A DNA stretch of 64,000 nt, from positions 14,650,139-14,714,138 of the forward strand of contig NC_064039.1 of the NCBI RefSeq assembly GCF_932526225.1, written 5' to 3'. The stretch comes from Nematostella vectensis (Eukaryota > Cnidaria > Anthozoa > Actiniaria > Edwardsiidae). Position numbers and translations under genes: made by a program. Below are positions 48,600 to 61,800 of this stretch, piece after piece. The notes below the pieces were generated by a model. It made no database searches. It worked only from the letters and a program-made list of their open reading frames with translations, and had not been told where the DNA came from. Each line of letters begins with the position of its first letter. Position 1 is the first letter of the stretch.

Positions 48600-50570
48600 G
48601 AATACTTTGCCCTTCGCGGTGCTAGCTGTGTGTTTTCTTGCTGTTGTGTTTTCTTGTCATTTTTCCGTAATTTTGAATTTGTTTTATGTCGGGGTGTTTT
48701 CAACATGATGTTTTCAACAAACAAGTGCAAAGGCGACTTTTGTGATAAGACAATTATTATGTGGTCCAATAAGGGTCCTCCTTGAACGGTGGAAAAATGC
48801 TAGAATGTTCATTCTGATTAAAAGTGTAAGATATCTAGTCAGACCGGGGAAAATACTCAATAAAACAGTTTCTGTGGAAGTAAAAAAATTTTCTTGCGCT
48901 TCTCATCATTCGACAACTTTAACACCTTTGTTCGCTTGTACATTGAAATTTTCAGAATTGATAAATCTAGGCGTTATTTCTATCTAATATAATATGCAGT
49001 TCATATGGATAACATATTTCGGTATTTCGGTAGACCTTCCGGTCCGACTCGAGCAACCCGTTTAGTAGGTAATGGCAATCGAAATACGGTGATCGACAGT
49101 GTTTCCAGGCAATTGCCCTTTGTGGAAAGCGCGGAATCAAATAGGGTTTCTCAAAGCATTCGAGAAAAGTAACGAAATGCGTTTGGAAAGCTCTAGATGT
49201 TTGATTTCTGTTAGAGGAATATAGAAACTAATGAAAATGATTAATCTGGATGTTGTGCAATAAAAAGATAATGTGACATTTTGGTATTTGTTAAAGTAGT
49301 TTGCAATCTTAAATGGAATTCTGTTTAGCATGTTTTCGAACATAATGGTGGATGTTTTTTTTAACTATTAAAGACTAAACAACTATTTATTCTGATGTGG
49401 TTTTTTTAAAATCTAATTAAAAGTTTATACCAGGGCCTTTTCTAGAAAACTTTTTTCAGGGTGCAAGCCTCAGATATTCCTTGTATTTGCTGCGGGGGTA
49501 GTCCCTATTTTTATGTCTGTAAAATTTCTGTTCTACTAAGGGGTACCCCCCCCCCCCCCCCCTCCCCTGCCCTCGTGCCAGCCACGGCCCTGTATATCTT
49601 TTCTCTGTCAAATCTCGCAGTTCTTATTATTCATATGGCGAGTCCTTTTTCCGCTAAGACATAACAGCTCTTATTGACTTCGTCATTCTTTGTCCTGCTA
49701 TCTCTAGATGCATGGATCAGCTTCTTTTTAACGGCATTGAAAGATAGAGAGCCGTACCGCTATACGCGCCGTGCTGCGCTCCATATTTCTGATATCACAC
49801 GAAGGTTTTAAAAGTTATCTTCTCCATGCTGTATTCTTACAGTGTGTCAGGCTAGCTGTTCATTGTGGGATATTCAATTCCCTTATAGTATTTGCGCCCC
49901 CTGTATTTTATAAAAACACTAGGTTGCACCCCACTGCGCGAAACTTTTGATCTTGCAGATCAACGTGAAGATTCGAATATATCAAAGGCAACGTTCGGGG
50001 TTTTTCCAGTGTGACGCAAAGGTTGCGATTCTTGACAACTACTCAGGAAAGTCTACAATTCTTTTTCCTTCGTCTTACGGATGCTCTCAATTCTGTAAAA
50101 TCGACATGCCCTTTATTTACAACTAAAAATAATTATATCGACAACCATATAAAATTAATTGGATACTATCAAAATACTAAGTGTCTAAACATACTGGGCC
50201 TATGAGCTTTCTTCATCTTCACTTGTTGTCTTCCCACACACAAACTTTACCTTGTATGAATTTATGCCATTATTCCAAAAAGAGGTCTTTAATTAAATGA
50301 CGGATTCAAGCTGAAGTGAACGCGCTAGAAAAGTGATTATCGCCGCTCGCGGAAAATGACCAATAAGTGAAAGCCTTGAGCCGCCAAGTGCCGCATTTAA
50401 TAATCTACTCTCAGTCGTTTACACATACATTGTCAACAGCATATTTACTGAAGGCAGATAACAAACAACTACCTTCCTTAGAAAGGTAGAGCTTTTGATA
50501 CGAGATCTAACAGAACGAACTTGTCCCCGAAAAATGTGTATATTTTGAGTGATTAAGAAGCAGCGCGGAA
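48600..50570. other. Intergenic between LETM1 and the globin gene
   Basis: AT-rich DNA. A C-tract repeat with GGGCC-type ends is at about 49433-49595 (CCAGGGCCTTTTCTAG and GCCACGGCCCTG). No other gene or RNA is seen. The globin promoter must lie near the right edge; no TATA box was convincing. Confidence 0.5.
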
Positions 50571-53500
50571 ATGGGCTGTGTAGTGTCGAAGAATCCATCT
50601 ACAGTGGCCAAAATAGTCCCCGGTGGAGGCGAGGAGAAACTGTTTGAGACATCTCGTATCCCTCTAGATGCGAAGGAGACTCAATTGGTTCGCAAAACAT
50701 GGGCAATTTTAGGGGACCGTCAAGTCGAAGTTGGCAAGTCATTATTTCTCAGGTAAAGATAAGAGTAATTCTCAGTATACATATATTTTATTTTAATCGG
50801 GCCTTTTTTATTATAACGGATTTTGATGTTTATCTGGCGAAACTGTGTTTGTGCTACAGACTTTCGCCACAATGAGATGCCTGACAGGGTTTGGTAGATT
50901 TAGAAAGGCTTGAAGGGAAATCTGTCACCGGGTCACTGCAAAGTTGGTTTTACAGGTGCATCACGTTGCTATGTACATTATCTAGCTTAGAAGCGGTGAA
51001 TAAGAGAAGAGACGGCTTTCAAACATTTAGATATTACATTTTGTATCAACCATAGTAACAAAGGAATAGAAAATAACAATTTTTAAAAATTCATTTTCAT
51101 CGGTTCTTATTTTCTCTCCTTTTTTATTTCAGACTCAAAATAGAATTTAGATAGGTACTCTAGTCTAAGACTGGTTTTGTTCATCTAGCCTCAAGAGGTA
51201 TAGAGTTTAAGAACATAGTAAAAACTTTCTCTGGGGTAAAGTCTTAAATTAATGACGCCTGATTTCTTTTCATTATATTGAACCATTTTCCAATTATTTT
51301 GGGGCAAACGAGAAATCCCCGAAAAAAAAAAAACAATAAAATAAAAATGGGTGATAGATTAATCTAGTTTGGCTCTTCCTGAGTTCTGAACCGAATCTAC
51401 AGAACAGACCAAAAATAGTGCTACAAAAATTAAACCATCTGATGTTGCATTACCAGAAACAAAAAAGATTATTATATATACGATACTAATATTGATTTTT
51501 AAAAACAATTATCAGCAACCCAAATTTAGAAATTGATGTTTCTGTTTTTGTTTTTATTATAAAAGGAAAAGCATTCTCGTTACAAGTTTAGAGCGAAGGC
51601 AAGAGAAAAAAAGACTCTTATTGAAACACCAGCAAAAATTTGTGATGTGAAAAAAGCTGTTTTTACATCAATCCTCAAGACGCAAAGATCCTACATCAAA
51701 AAACAACTGACGGTTCGTATCATTTCAGATCTATCCCCATAACATACGCTTTTATGACAATAAACAAAACAAGTTTCATTAAAAGTTACAGGTGATAATG
51801 AAAACTCTCATCAAATTTATAACAACCTTCCTATTGAATTACCTTTTTGGGGCCAAGCTATTGTTTGTATAAACCTCTGTTACAAGGGATTCAATTAATA
51901 ATTTGACTTGCGCTGATGTTTATATTATGTTGTTCAACTATAGAGGCCTATCTATTTTCACAAGGGAAATAAAAAGTAGACGGAAAATGAAGGAGTATTT
52001 TACTCTTAATTATAACTTTGTAATTAGTCGAGATTTCTATTTTCTATTTTAATGCTTTGATGTCCTATAGGGTCGCATTATATCTCACATATAATATCGA
52101 CTGTTACCATAGTAACAAAGGCACAATCTACAATAAATTATCAATATATAAGCTAAGGCAAGTTTTCATTAAATTCATCATTCAATAAACATACCTAATA
52201 TTGGTAGTAGTATTACTTTGTATCAAAATCTTTGAAAGATATGCTGTTTTAACCTGAAAATTGCTTGTTTGAGTAGTGCTCTGTATATTGCCGGATCCCA
52301 AATACACTCTTTTTTTTTTTAATAAAAACGTCCAGCCTGAGATTTCACCAAATTTTAAGAACATGCCGAGGCTGAGCTCGCAAATTTTTTTTTTACTTTT
52401 TTGATCCTGATGTGTTCTAAAATGCAGAATAGAATTGTGTTCATAGTATTAACCATATTATTGCTATTGATTATTGGTGAAATTCTCTTCCTAAAAATTC
52501 ATTGAGTATTGTATTCTTATATATATCCCAGTGATGGTCAATACGGGTCACGTGCACATTTTCACAGGACAAATATCAGTCGATAACGTCCAGAACATTT
52601 TTGTGCAGTCAAAACTCGCTCAATAACTCCTCAAACAAACACCATGGTTTTCAAAACGCTATGAAGGCACAAAAAGAATATTTCATTCCTTTCATAGAAC
52701 TATCATCAATGTATTTTTTTAGAATTTATCCTGAAACGGGAAAAGCAATGACAAAGAACTTCACAACAGCACACGCTCGTTCGTGGCGTCATTCCCGTGC
52801 GCGTCAGCGCGCGCGCAGAATACATTTCAAAATTGAAAACTTTTGCTTCAATTTCTATTCCAGCTCTCAGCAGAACAATAAGAAAACAGTCTAGGCGTAA
52901 ATAGATCAGTTAAATGTAAGCTTTCAGCTTGTAGTTTTTGTTCTAATGAAAAAAAAAATTGTTGCATGGATTGTTATCTTTCGCGAATGGCAAAAATTCT
53001 AGTGCACGTCAGCGCGCGTAGAATACACTTTTCGCATTTCCAGTGTATTGTAGCTCGCTTCTTGGCAAACTGTTTATTTTTCGTACCATTTCTCATCCTT
53101 GGACATTATCTTCCGATATCTCAACCGCCAGAAGGGGTTTATTTACTAAATACACTAAAATTTAAAAACACCGTTGAACGGCCCAACTGAAAATTAGACC
53201 TTATATAAAAATATTGTATTACTTATACAAGATGTGACACAAAAAGCATAGTACCTTTTAGCTTGTTTGCGTTTTTCACGTAAAGAGTCCCGCACCTAAT
53301 CAATGATTTGCAGAAGACAAAATATTTACGTATGATATTCATCCCAGCAACAATCAATTTATTTAGTCGGCGCAATTATTGTTATTTTCGCTGATTTTTG
53401 GCGCCGTCGTTTCTGTGACTTCGGGATTCTTTCGTTTAATGATATTTTTTGTACACATACCTACGGCTCTGTCACACATATTTTCTTTTGCAATTTGTTT

Positions 53501-55420
53501 GCCAAACAATAAATGCAAGTCATACGCGTTTTTTTTTTTTTCGTATACTGTATGAGACCCCTTATTGCAACTTTGCAACAAATTTCTTCAAGTCGCAGCG
53601 AAAACTTCATATGTGATATGGCGCATACGACTTTGCAATTGATATTTACAAGACAAGTTGCTACAAAAAGTGTACGTGAGAAGTGCTTCGATTAAAAAAA
53701 AAGCGTAACATCTTTTTATAAAAAAAACATTCTCTCTTTTTAATTATCTCTACAAATAAAGCAATAACTAAAGAACAAATAAAAATGTAGACTGTTACAC
53801 AAAACAAATAATCATATATTAGACATATTTAATTTCAAAATTGTTTTTTAAAACGCTTTGTCATCATTGCTTTTAATTTAGATAAACCTCGATCAACAGT
53901 TCAACAATCCGTCGAAGCGCGCTGTGCGTGACTAAATAAGATTCGCTCAGGTGCCTCATTTCGCTAGATAGCGCGACGAGTGTTTTCAGCCTATGCCACA
54001 CGGTGGTTAAACGTACGGTCAATGGTCCATCTCTTTTTTTCCCCAATATAAATAAAACGAGACTAATCCGCGTTGTTTTTCTTATTCCTCTTTCGCTGAA
54101 GCATTTATTCCACTTTTTCATGTGTTCTTTGTTTTGTATAGAAGTTTTTTTATTATGACTTTCGGGTGCAATGATTTTACATTACTTTCATTTGAGAAAA
54201 CTAACAATCTTATTTCGGTACCAGATCCCCCAAACGACGACGTGTTCTTCATACGTAATATTGTCATATTTTCGACTTATTTTGCATAAGATTCTATTTT
54301 TGTTGCTGTTTTTATTAACCTTTGAAACACTATGATATCAACCCTAATTCAAATTGATTGCGCATACAGCGTTTCACCTACGTCGTAAATGGTCTATAAT
54401 AAATATAGAGTAAACAAAAACAGAAAATAGATAAAACAATAATTGATAATAGACAAAATCTCACATTTACGAAGTCGTGTTGTGAAAGTTTATCTTAAGG
54501 CTTTTTTCTAAACACTAGGTTCTTCGAAGAGCACCCTACATCAAAAGATCTCTTTCCTGAATTCCGTAATATCAGCAATGAGAAAATAGCCGAAAGTCCG
54601 GCATTATACGGCCACGCCCGACGAGTTATGAAGTCTGTTGATAACGCAGTGGCTTCTATAGAGAATGTCCAAGTCTATTCTGCGTACTTATACGAACTCG
54701 GTACTCGGCACCAGACGAGGCAACTGTCAGAGGAACAACTCAAGGTATGTGGTGCTGGCTGCCATAACTAGAGCAAGGGCACGAGGAACATTAATGTTAT
54801 CTATGTATTAGTATGACACGTTTCGGCTAGCGCGTCGAGGACTGTTAGATCGTAAACGTAACTTGACCGAGCACGGAGAGCGCGTCGTAAAATAAGGCAA
54901 TCATTTCAGCAAAAATTCAGGGAATTTCGTGGCTTAGAATTTAGCCTTACAAACTATCTTCTTCTTGCCTTTGCTAGGGTTGCCTTCTCTAACCGGCTCT
55001 TATTTGGGGCTATATGGAAATAAACCCGAAATGGTTGGTTTTCGAGGTCGACGTTCCGAATAACTTTCAAATACCCCCAAATGAGAGCTGGCTACGACTT
55101 GCATTACGAGCCTTGAGACACCTTGCCGGAGCTTGTCGAGGGGGAGGGCGCGCAGACATCCTAAGAAACGAAGAAATAAGACCGCATTTTGGCGGTCGAG
55201 GAGGGGTATCTGAGCCCCCTCCACCCACACGCTTGCATACGATGATTATGTTGTAAACAAAAATAATAAAATCCTTTCCATGTTTTAGTTCATGGGGGGT
55301 GCGTTCCTTTTCGCCATGCGCTTGCACCTGAGAAAGGAATGGTCACGTGCAACCTCCAAGGCTTGGGAAAAGATCTTCTCGTTTATGGCCGACGCAATGA
55401 TGCGTGGATGCAAAGGATGA
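50571..55420 (+). CDS. Globin with N-terminal acylation motif
   Basis: Three exons, 50571-50752, 54519-54744 and 55289-55420 (TGA), give 179 residues. The fold is recognisable by LVRKTWAIL (helix A), FFEEHPTSKDLFPEF with Phe73 at CD1, GHARRVMKSVDNAV with His93 at E7 and LGTRHQ with His125 at F8. The E7-F8 spacing of 32 equals that in neuroglobin, and both haem ligands are present. The two introns are phase 2 after helix B and phase 0 in helix G, which fits the ancestral B12.2 and G7.0 positions. The N-terminus MGCVVSK carries Gly2 for myristoylation and Cys3 for palmitoylation, so the protein is probably membrane-bound, as shown for some globin X-like proteins. It is likely a sensor or redox globin rather than an oxygen carrier; that part is inference. 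The last codons belong to a 33-bp repeat continuing into the 3' UTR. Confidence 0.92.
52300..52520 (-). mobile_element. Dispersed repeat, inverted partner of 13430-13820
   Basis: AAAAACGTCCAGCCTGAGAT, AAGAACATGCCGAGGCTGAG, GCTATTGATTATTGGTGAAA and TTCTCTTCCTAA match the reverse complement of the lectin intron 1 copy in the same order. It lies in globin intron 1. Confidence 0.6.
52600..52850 (+). mobile_element. Dispersed repeat, inverted partner of 29400-29605
   Basis: Shares ATGAAGGCACAAAAAGAATA and TTCACAACAGCACACGCT with the WDR1 intron 7 copy. It contains a GCGCGCGC run at about 52807. A fragment of the CGTCAGCGCGCG part recurs near 53008. It lies in globin intron 1. Confidence 0.55.
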
Positions 55421-55498
55421 CGGGATATTAAAATGCGCGGATGCAAAGGATAACGGAACATTGAAATGCGAGGATGTAAAGGATGATGGGATATATGT
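55400..55498 (+). repeat. Three 33-bp repeats across the globin stop codon
   Basis: ATGCGTGGATGCAAAGGATG (unit starts 55400) recurs at 55433 and 55466 with few changes. The first copy encodes the last residues (MRGCKG) and the stop; the others are in the 3' UTR. Confidence 0.85.
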
Positions 55499-55575
55499 CT
55501 TATATCATTTGTACATGGGAATGTCATCTATATACCAAGTTTCTGGATGTCAAATTTCTGGAACCCTGCAAGCGT

Positions 55576-55581
55576 AATAAA
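55576..55581 (+). terminator. Polyadenylation signal of the globin gene
   Basis: AATAAA lies 156 nt after the globin stop, in GCGTAATAAAGTATC. Confidence 0.6.
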
Positions 55582-55599
55582 GTATCAAATAACGTTTGT

Positions 55600-56710
55600 T
55601 TTCAAGTTGCTGGCTATCAGCTATGGCTAGTAAGGAAAATTAAAAAGAAGAAAAGGAACGATAATACAGTACAGAATATCATACTAAACTTTCCCAACAG
55701 GAAAAGCGTTATTGTATATATAGTATTGTAAATCCCAGGTACTTGAAAAGGGTATGGGTGATAAGGGTGGGGTGACAGTCGAAAAAGCGTAACAGTTACA
55801 ATAAATATACGAATTTTAAAATAATTGCGAATTTTTATTTCCGAAGCTATGTGCATTTACAATCATCCTTCAGTTTTTCAAATAGATCTTCAGTTTATAG
55901 GCAGCTCATATTCTGATATTTGAGCAGAGAAGGATGAAGAACAAACATATTATCACTCCTAGAGTAGTGAAACCAGTTGTTGAACCCAGATAACCCATTA
56001 TTTTCATAAGCAACAATTAAATACGTACCTAAATAACTATAACATGTATGTTGCGAGAAAAAAGGCCAAAAGTAGCAAAAAAGGATATCAAGCAGATTAA
56101 AAAGCGCCTTCAGCCAATTGTTCGCTAAAAAGCATTGAGTTATCTGGGTAAAATGTAGATGTTCACTTAAAAGGAAAACTAATTCTAGAAGAATTCGAGT
56201 TCGGAAGGTAGAAATACAGTAGAGAGACAGTAGAGCATGGCCAACTTTGTAGAAATAATAGAAATCAGTTCGACAAAAGCAGGGTTCGAATTAATGGACT
56301 CGAACTCTGAAGGGAAAAATATAAAAAACTATTGTTCTATAAGCCCATGATATTTTTCCTCTAAATATATGCATAAACCCCATGGCGAAACAAAATAGAT
56401 CTAGATAGTGTTTTTTTTTTCTAGATTTATGTTTGTACGAACATTTGTTGTTGAAATAAATAGTCACTTGTAAAGTACTACATTGCACTACTCCATTGCA
56501 TTGACCGTCTAAAAACATGAAAAAATATAACCAAAAGAAAAAGCGGGTTCTCTTTTTCAAGCAATGCAAGAATCCTATTTATAGTAGGAACTTTCCATTA
56601 AAATAAGAACCTATTATGGCGACAGTAACTCCCAAAAATGAAGACGGACTGATAATAAATTGCGGAAAAAAAAAAAAACTAGAAAAAATAGGCTATGTAC
56701 AAATCACATG
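55600..56710. other. Intergenic, nothing recognised
   Basis: AT-rich DNA between the globin 3' end and a long inverted repeat. No exon or RNA gene could be supported. Confidence 0.45.
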
Positions 56711-58450
56711 TAGCCCAAGCTCTTTATTTGTCCCTAATGCTAATTTCGGTAAACATAGGGCGAAAAACAAAATTTGTGAAAAAGACAACTTGTTGAAAAG
56801 ACGTGTGTAGTCTAGTTGTGTTTATGTTTTTCACTCTTTGCGTGTCCGTATTGAAGCGCCTTTTTTCATTTTTTTTAACTTCCACTGATATCAATCAAGC
56901 CAAAACGAAGCGTAGATAAACTTTCAAATTCTGAAAAGGGAATTGAATTTGATTAAAATTTGAATTTTCTACAGATCTTTGAAAATTTTCCTGGCCGCGC
57001 GAAAGGAGATACCCTGGTCCCAGAGCCTCGTGCGTAATCTTGCTGGCCACTGAATAGAGAGACGTGGGTAGAAAGGAGATTGAATCGAGTGAATAATTCA
57101 AAGTTTTGGCGGGAAAATTTGAAACAACGTATTTTCCTTAAATCCGTTAAAATTTAGAGACGGCAATACCACAAAATATTGGGAATTTTTTTTCTATTGC
57201 AATGCTTCTCATAATAAAGCGAAGAATGGGAATTTTTTTCTGTTGCAATGCTACTCATAATGAAGCGAAGAGAATTGTATGCGAAAAAAGAAAATATCGT
57301 TTGCGCGAGAATGTCGCCATTCGAATTTCCAGTTTTCTAGAAGCGATTTTCTACCGCCCGTTTTGCCGATCGGCATCATTAGAGTGCTACAGTTTCTTCT
57401 CTTAGTATGGGGGAACTTCAATCGCTCAATATTGCCCCAAATTGATGGAAACTTCACAGGGATGTAAATAACAACTCTACAAACATGTAAGAAAAGTTTG
57501 AAGAAATTTTATTATAATTTTCGTCCCAATTTGTTTTTTATTGTAACGCAACATATATTTACAGTGAATGAGACACGTAAAATACAACATATTAGCTTGG
57601 GGGACCTGTGGTTTAGCGAGCGCATATGTTTTCTCGTGTAATTTGGTTGACATCTCGATCTACGTCAAAAATGACTGGACCCGGGTCTTTCAGTTCACGG
57701 CCTTTTTTCCGAAGGTTGACCAAAATACCTTAATATTACGGATTTGAGTTATTCGTGCGAACGCGTGTTTTATGCCATGGATGCATGGAGCGGCTGCCAG
57801 ACTAGCGGGAGTTGGCTCAAGGGTGAGGCAAAGATTCTTTGTTTCGCGCTTGGGTTGATTCTTGTTGTTTGGCTGTTTCATGCATTTATGGCATTCACTC
57901 TATTGATGATAATTTTTAATTTCATGTATATATAATTTTTTTTTTTTTTTTTTTTTATGAACAGTTATTTAATTTTATCAAATATCTAATTTCAATAATT
58001 TTCAAGTAATATATATTTATGCTTCATTTTCAATTTAACCTAAATTATTTTTCCGATGGCCGATAATTATTATTATTATATTTTTCTTTTGTATTTACAT
58101 ATTGTATTTTCTTTTTCAACTCCTAGTATAGTCTTAACTGTTTTTTAGGAGTATAACTATTAAAGATTAAAGATTAAAGATAGGGTCCATACGAACCACA
58201 TACCATTTGGAAGATGAAAATATAAAGACTTGACCAAGTCTATCAACTCTGAAAGGTTATAAGATTCACGATTTGAACTCTTTTATGTGAATCTTAAAAA
58301 AGGCGCTTTAATACTGCCAAAGAACACGCAAAAAGTAAACATAAACACAACACTAGACTACACACGTCTTTTCAACAAGTTTTTTTCACTAATTTTGTTT
58401 TTTCACCCCGTTAACATCATTAGGGAGAAATAAAGAGCTTGGGCTACCTA
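56711..58450. mobile_element. Long inverted repeat, arms of about 155-160 bp around 1.4 kb
   Basis: The left arm (56711-56870) begins TAGCCCAAGCTCTTTATTTG and contains TTGTTGAAAAGACGTGTGTA. The right arm (58295-58450) carries the reverse complement in the same order, with several mismatches. The middle has a tandem duplication at about 57185-57270 (AATTTTTTTCT, TTGCAATGCT and CATAATAAAGCGAAGA words) and a poly-T run at 57938. No transposase was seen. It could be a foldback-type element or a degraded DNA transposon. Confidence 0.65.
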
Positions 58451-58877
58451 TGGTACGAATCTATGAGATGGTGAATGAACACGCCAAAAGATAGCGCCCG
58501 CGCGCCCGCCGCAATCGTCCCCAAGAACAGACAGAAGCGGCAGATTCTGGCGGCACGAGGTTCGTACTTCATGTAGCCATCAATATGGTTAGCCTGATGG
58601 TTAGGGTCAGGGTCAGTATCTAGGACACACTATATCGACGGCCACATGAAGAACCAGCATAGTACGTCTGCTCTATTAGCTCCCTGCTGTTAAATAATCC
58701 CGCTATATTAAAGAAGACAAAAGCACACAAGGTACTTCTTCTTCTTTTCGTATAAAGTACTTGAGTAGGACTTGCCTTGGCATTTTCGTCCATTTTTGTA
58801 TTTTAGCGATTGAACTAAACTTGACCATTCTTGTGTGAAATTGTCTTTTCAAGTCTTCGTTCGTGTTTACTTGAAAG
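58451..58877 (+). promoter_or_regulatory. Upstream region of AS3MT
   Basis: A short GC-rich patch (GCGCCCGCGCGCCCGCCGC near 58493) stands out in AT-rich DNA about 380 bp before the ATG. No TATA box is evident. Promoter assignment rests on position only. Confidence 0.35.
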
Positions 58878-61800
58878 ATGGACCTCAAAGAATGCGTGAA
58901 AGACTTCTATGGAAAACATTTGAAAAGCGCTGAAGATCTCCAAGCCGATGTATGCAAGACAAGAGCATGTAATATGGCACCTAATGTTCGAGAGGCTTTG
59001 AAGTTTTGTCATGAAGAAGTTATCCAAAGGTAATTGAGCATACCGTTAAGTAAGCTGAATATAAAATATTAATTTTATATATGGAAGTCAGCGGCGGCTA
59101 TTTATGTCCAGAAGAACCATTCTAAAAGCAAAATGTAGCTCTCCTTAAAGGAGGTGTAGACAATTTTAGGGCTTGGAAGACTTTCATCTGCAACCGCAGG
59201 TGTTTTTGGACGGACAATTAGAAAAGTGATGGGGGGGGGGGGGGGGGGGGAGAGAGGGGCAAACAGCCAAAAAAAATTTCGTGCAAGGAAAAAAAAAGGA
59301 AAAAAAAATCATGCAGGCCGACCAAACACACAAAAAAATCGTGCATCAAGCTTAAAAAAAAAAAAGGTGAATCAAGCCCTAGGCACCAAATGGTTCATTG
59401 GCCTGTGAATCATAAGTTTTAGTGCATTTCCAGCCCCCTTATGAGCTGGAAATATAAAAAAAAATATAGTGAAGCATACCCCACACCCCTACCTAAACTA
59501 TCAATCATTATAAAAAGAAGGCTGTCTAAGGAGTCTGATCCTGGGGGGGTTCTTCCCATGTTGACCTGATAAGGATTCTCGTCCTATTTTTTAGGGGTCA
59601 AAGTCGGGGCTTAGGTATAAGGGGTATCCGAGAAAAAAATAAGCTTTTCTCTTAGAAATGGTATTTTTAAGGCTCCTGAGGTATTGTTTAGGGCAGCAAT
59701 TTTTGGTCATGCAGGTATTTTTTTGGGGGTATTTTTCAAATTTTTCAACCAGCATCCCTATCACTTTTACCCTGAAGAACCCCCCTAGGGGTCTGGTATG
59801 CTCACCCAGGAAAAAGTATGACATTCAAACCCTTAACAGCAAGAAATGCATCCATGTCCATATGAATGATATCACAATCGGCAGATGCCTGTATGTCATA
59901 TCGGACATTAGTCTACAACTTCTATTTGTATCATATCATTTCACAGTAAATCAGACCTCTATATCTAAGCAATCTCGTTTTATTTTCTGGTATAACAACT
60001 GAAAATCATATCTATATGTATCAACTGCAACTATAAATAATTAAATGATAGTAAATAATCTCAAATATATCAATAACTATAATTTTGTTTTCACTATCAC
60101 AAAATCCTGATCAAAATTAATATGTACCAACTGCAACTATAAATAAACACTTTGATAGAATATATCATTCCATTTTCGGTGAATATCAAATATATCAAAA
60201 TGTACCAACTGCAACTATAAAAAATAAAATATAATGATAGTAAATTATCTAAAATATATCAATAACTATAATTATGTTTTCACTATCACAAATCCTGATC
60301 AAAATCAATATGTACCAACTGCAATTATAAATAAATACTTTAATAGAATATATCATTCCATCTTTGGTAAATATCAAATATTATATCAAAATGTACCAAC
60401 TGCAACTATAATGATAAAATAAAATATAATGAGATAGTAAATAATTTAATTTTAAACTATTTATAATATATAAATGGGGGATCCCAAATGTGTCATTAAC
60501 TATTATGTTTTCACTATTACAAAAATCCTAATCATAAAAACAATATGTATCATCTGTGTATATATTAAAATAAAATAAAATGAGATAATATAATTATATT
60601 TTTAAATATCATAATATAATAATGGGAAATCCCAATTGTATCAATAACACTTTTATATGTAAGGTTGTCAAAATAACTCAATAATCCTATAGCTGTGCAA
60701 AAGTCTTGATCAAGAATAGCTAGAGCAAGCTGAATATTAAGAAGAGCAAATATATTAATTCAAGATGATAATCCTCTTCTGTCGACCACTCATTGCTGTC
60801 ACTAGAATCTTCGGGTTCTCTCTCTACTGTATTGCTATCACTCTCTGCGGTGTTTCTCTCTCCCTCTACTGTCCTGCTATCTCTCTACTGTCCTGCTATC
60901 TCCCTCTACTGTCCTGCTATCTCCCTCTACTGCCCTGCTATCTCTCTCTACTGTCCTGCTATCTCTCTCTACTGTCCTGCTATCTCTCTACTGTCCTGCT
61001 ATCTCTCTCTACTGTCCTGCTATCTCTCTCTACTGTCCTGCTATCTCTCTCTACTGTCCTGCTATCTCCTTCTACTGTCCTGCTATCTCCTTCTACTGTC
61101 CTGCTATCTCTCTACTGTCCTGCTATCTCTCTACTGTCCTGCAATCTCTCTCTACTGTCCTGCTATCTCCTTCTACTGTCCTGCTATCTCTCTACTGTCC
61201 TGCTATCTCTCTACTGTCCTGCTATCTCTCTCTACTGTCCTGCTATCTCCTTCTACTGTCCTGCTATCTCCCTCTACTGTCCTGCTATCTCTCTCTACTG
61301 TCCTGCTATCTCTCTACTGTCCTGCTATCTCTCTACTGTCCTGCTATCTCCCTCTACTGTCCTGCTATCTCCTTCTACTGTCCTGCTATCTCTCTCTACT
61401 GTCCTGCTATCTCCCTCTACTGTCCTGCTATCTCTCTCTACTGTCCTGCTATCTCTCTACTGTCCTGCTATCTCTCTACTGTCCTGCTATCTCCCTCTAC
61501 TGTCCTGCTATCTCCTTCTACTGTCCTGCTATCTCTCTCTACTGTCCTGCTATCTCTCTACTGTCCTGCTATCTCCTTCTACTGTCCTGCTATCTCTCTC
61601 TACTGTCCTGCTATCTCCTTCTACTGTCCTGCTATCTCCTTCTACTGTCCTGCTATCTCTCTACTGTCCTGTTATCTCTCTACTGTCCTGCAATCTCTCT
61701 CTACTGTCTTGCTATATCCTTCTACTGTCCTGCTATCTCTCTCTGCTGTATTTTAAGACCAAGAACAAGTGTAAAGAACGTGCTGATATTTATTTATCAG

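Noticed and set aside
57744-57935. 63-codon frame with a hydrophobic segment (LILVVWLFHAFMAF)
   Set aside because: It is short, lies inside the long inverted repeat, runs into a poly-T tract and has no further support.
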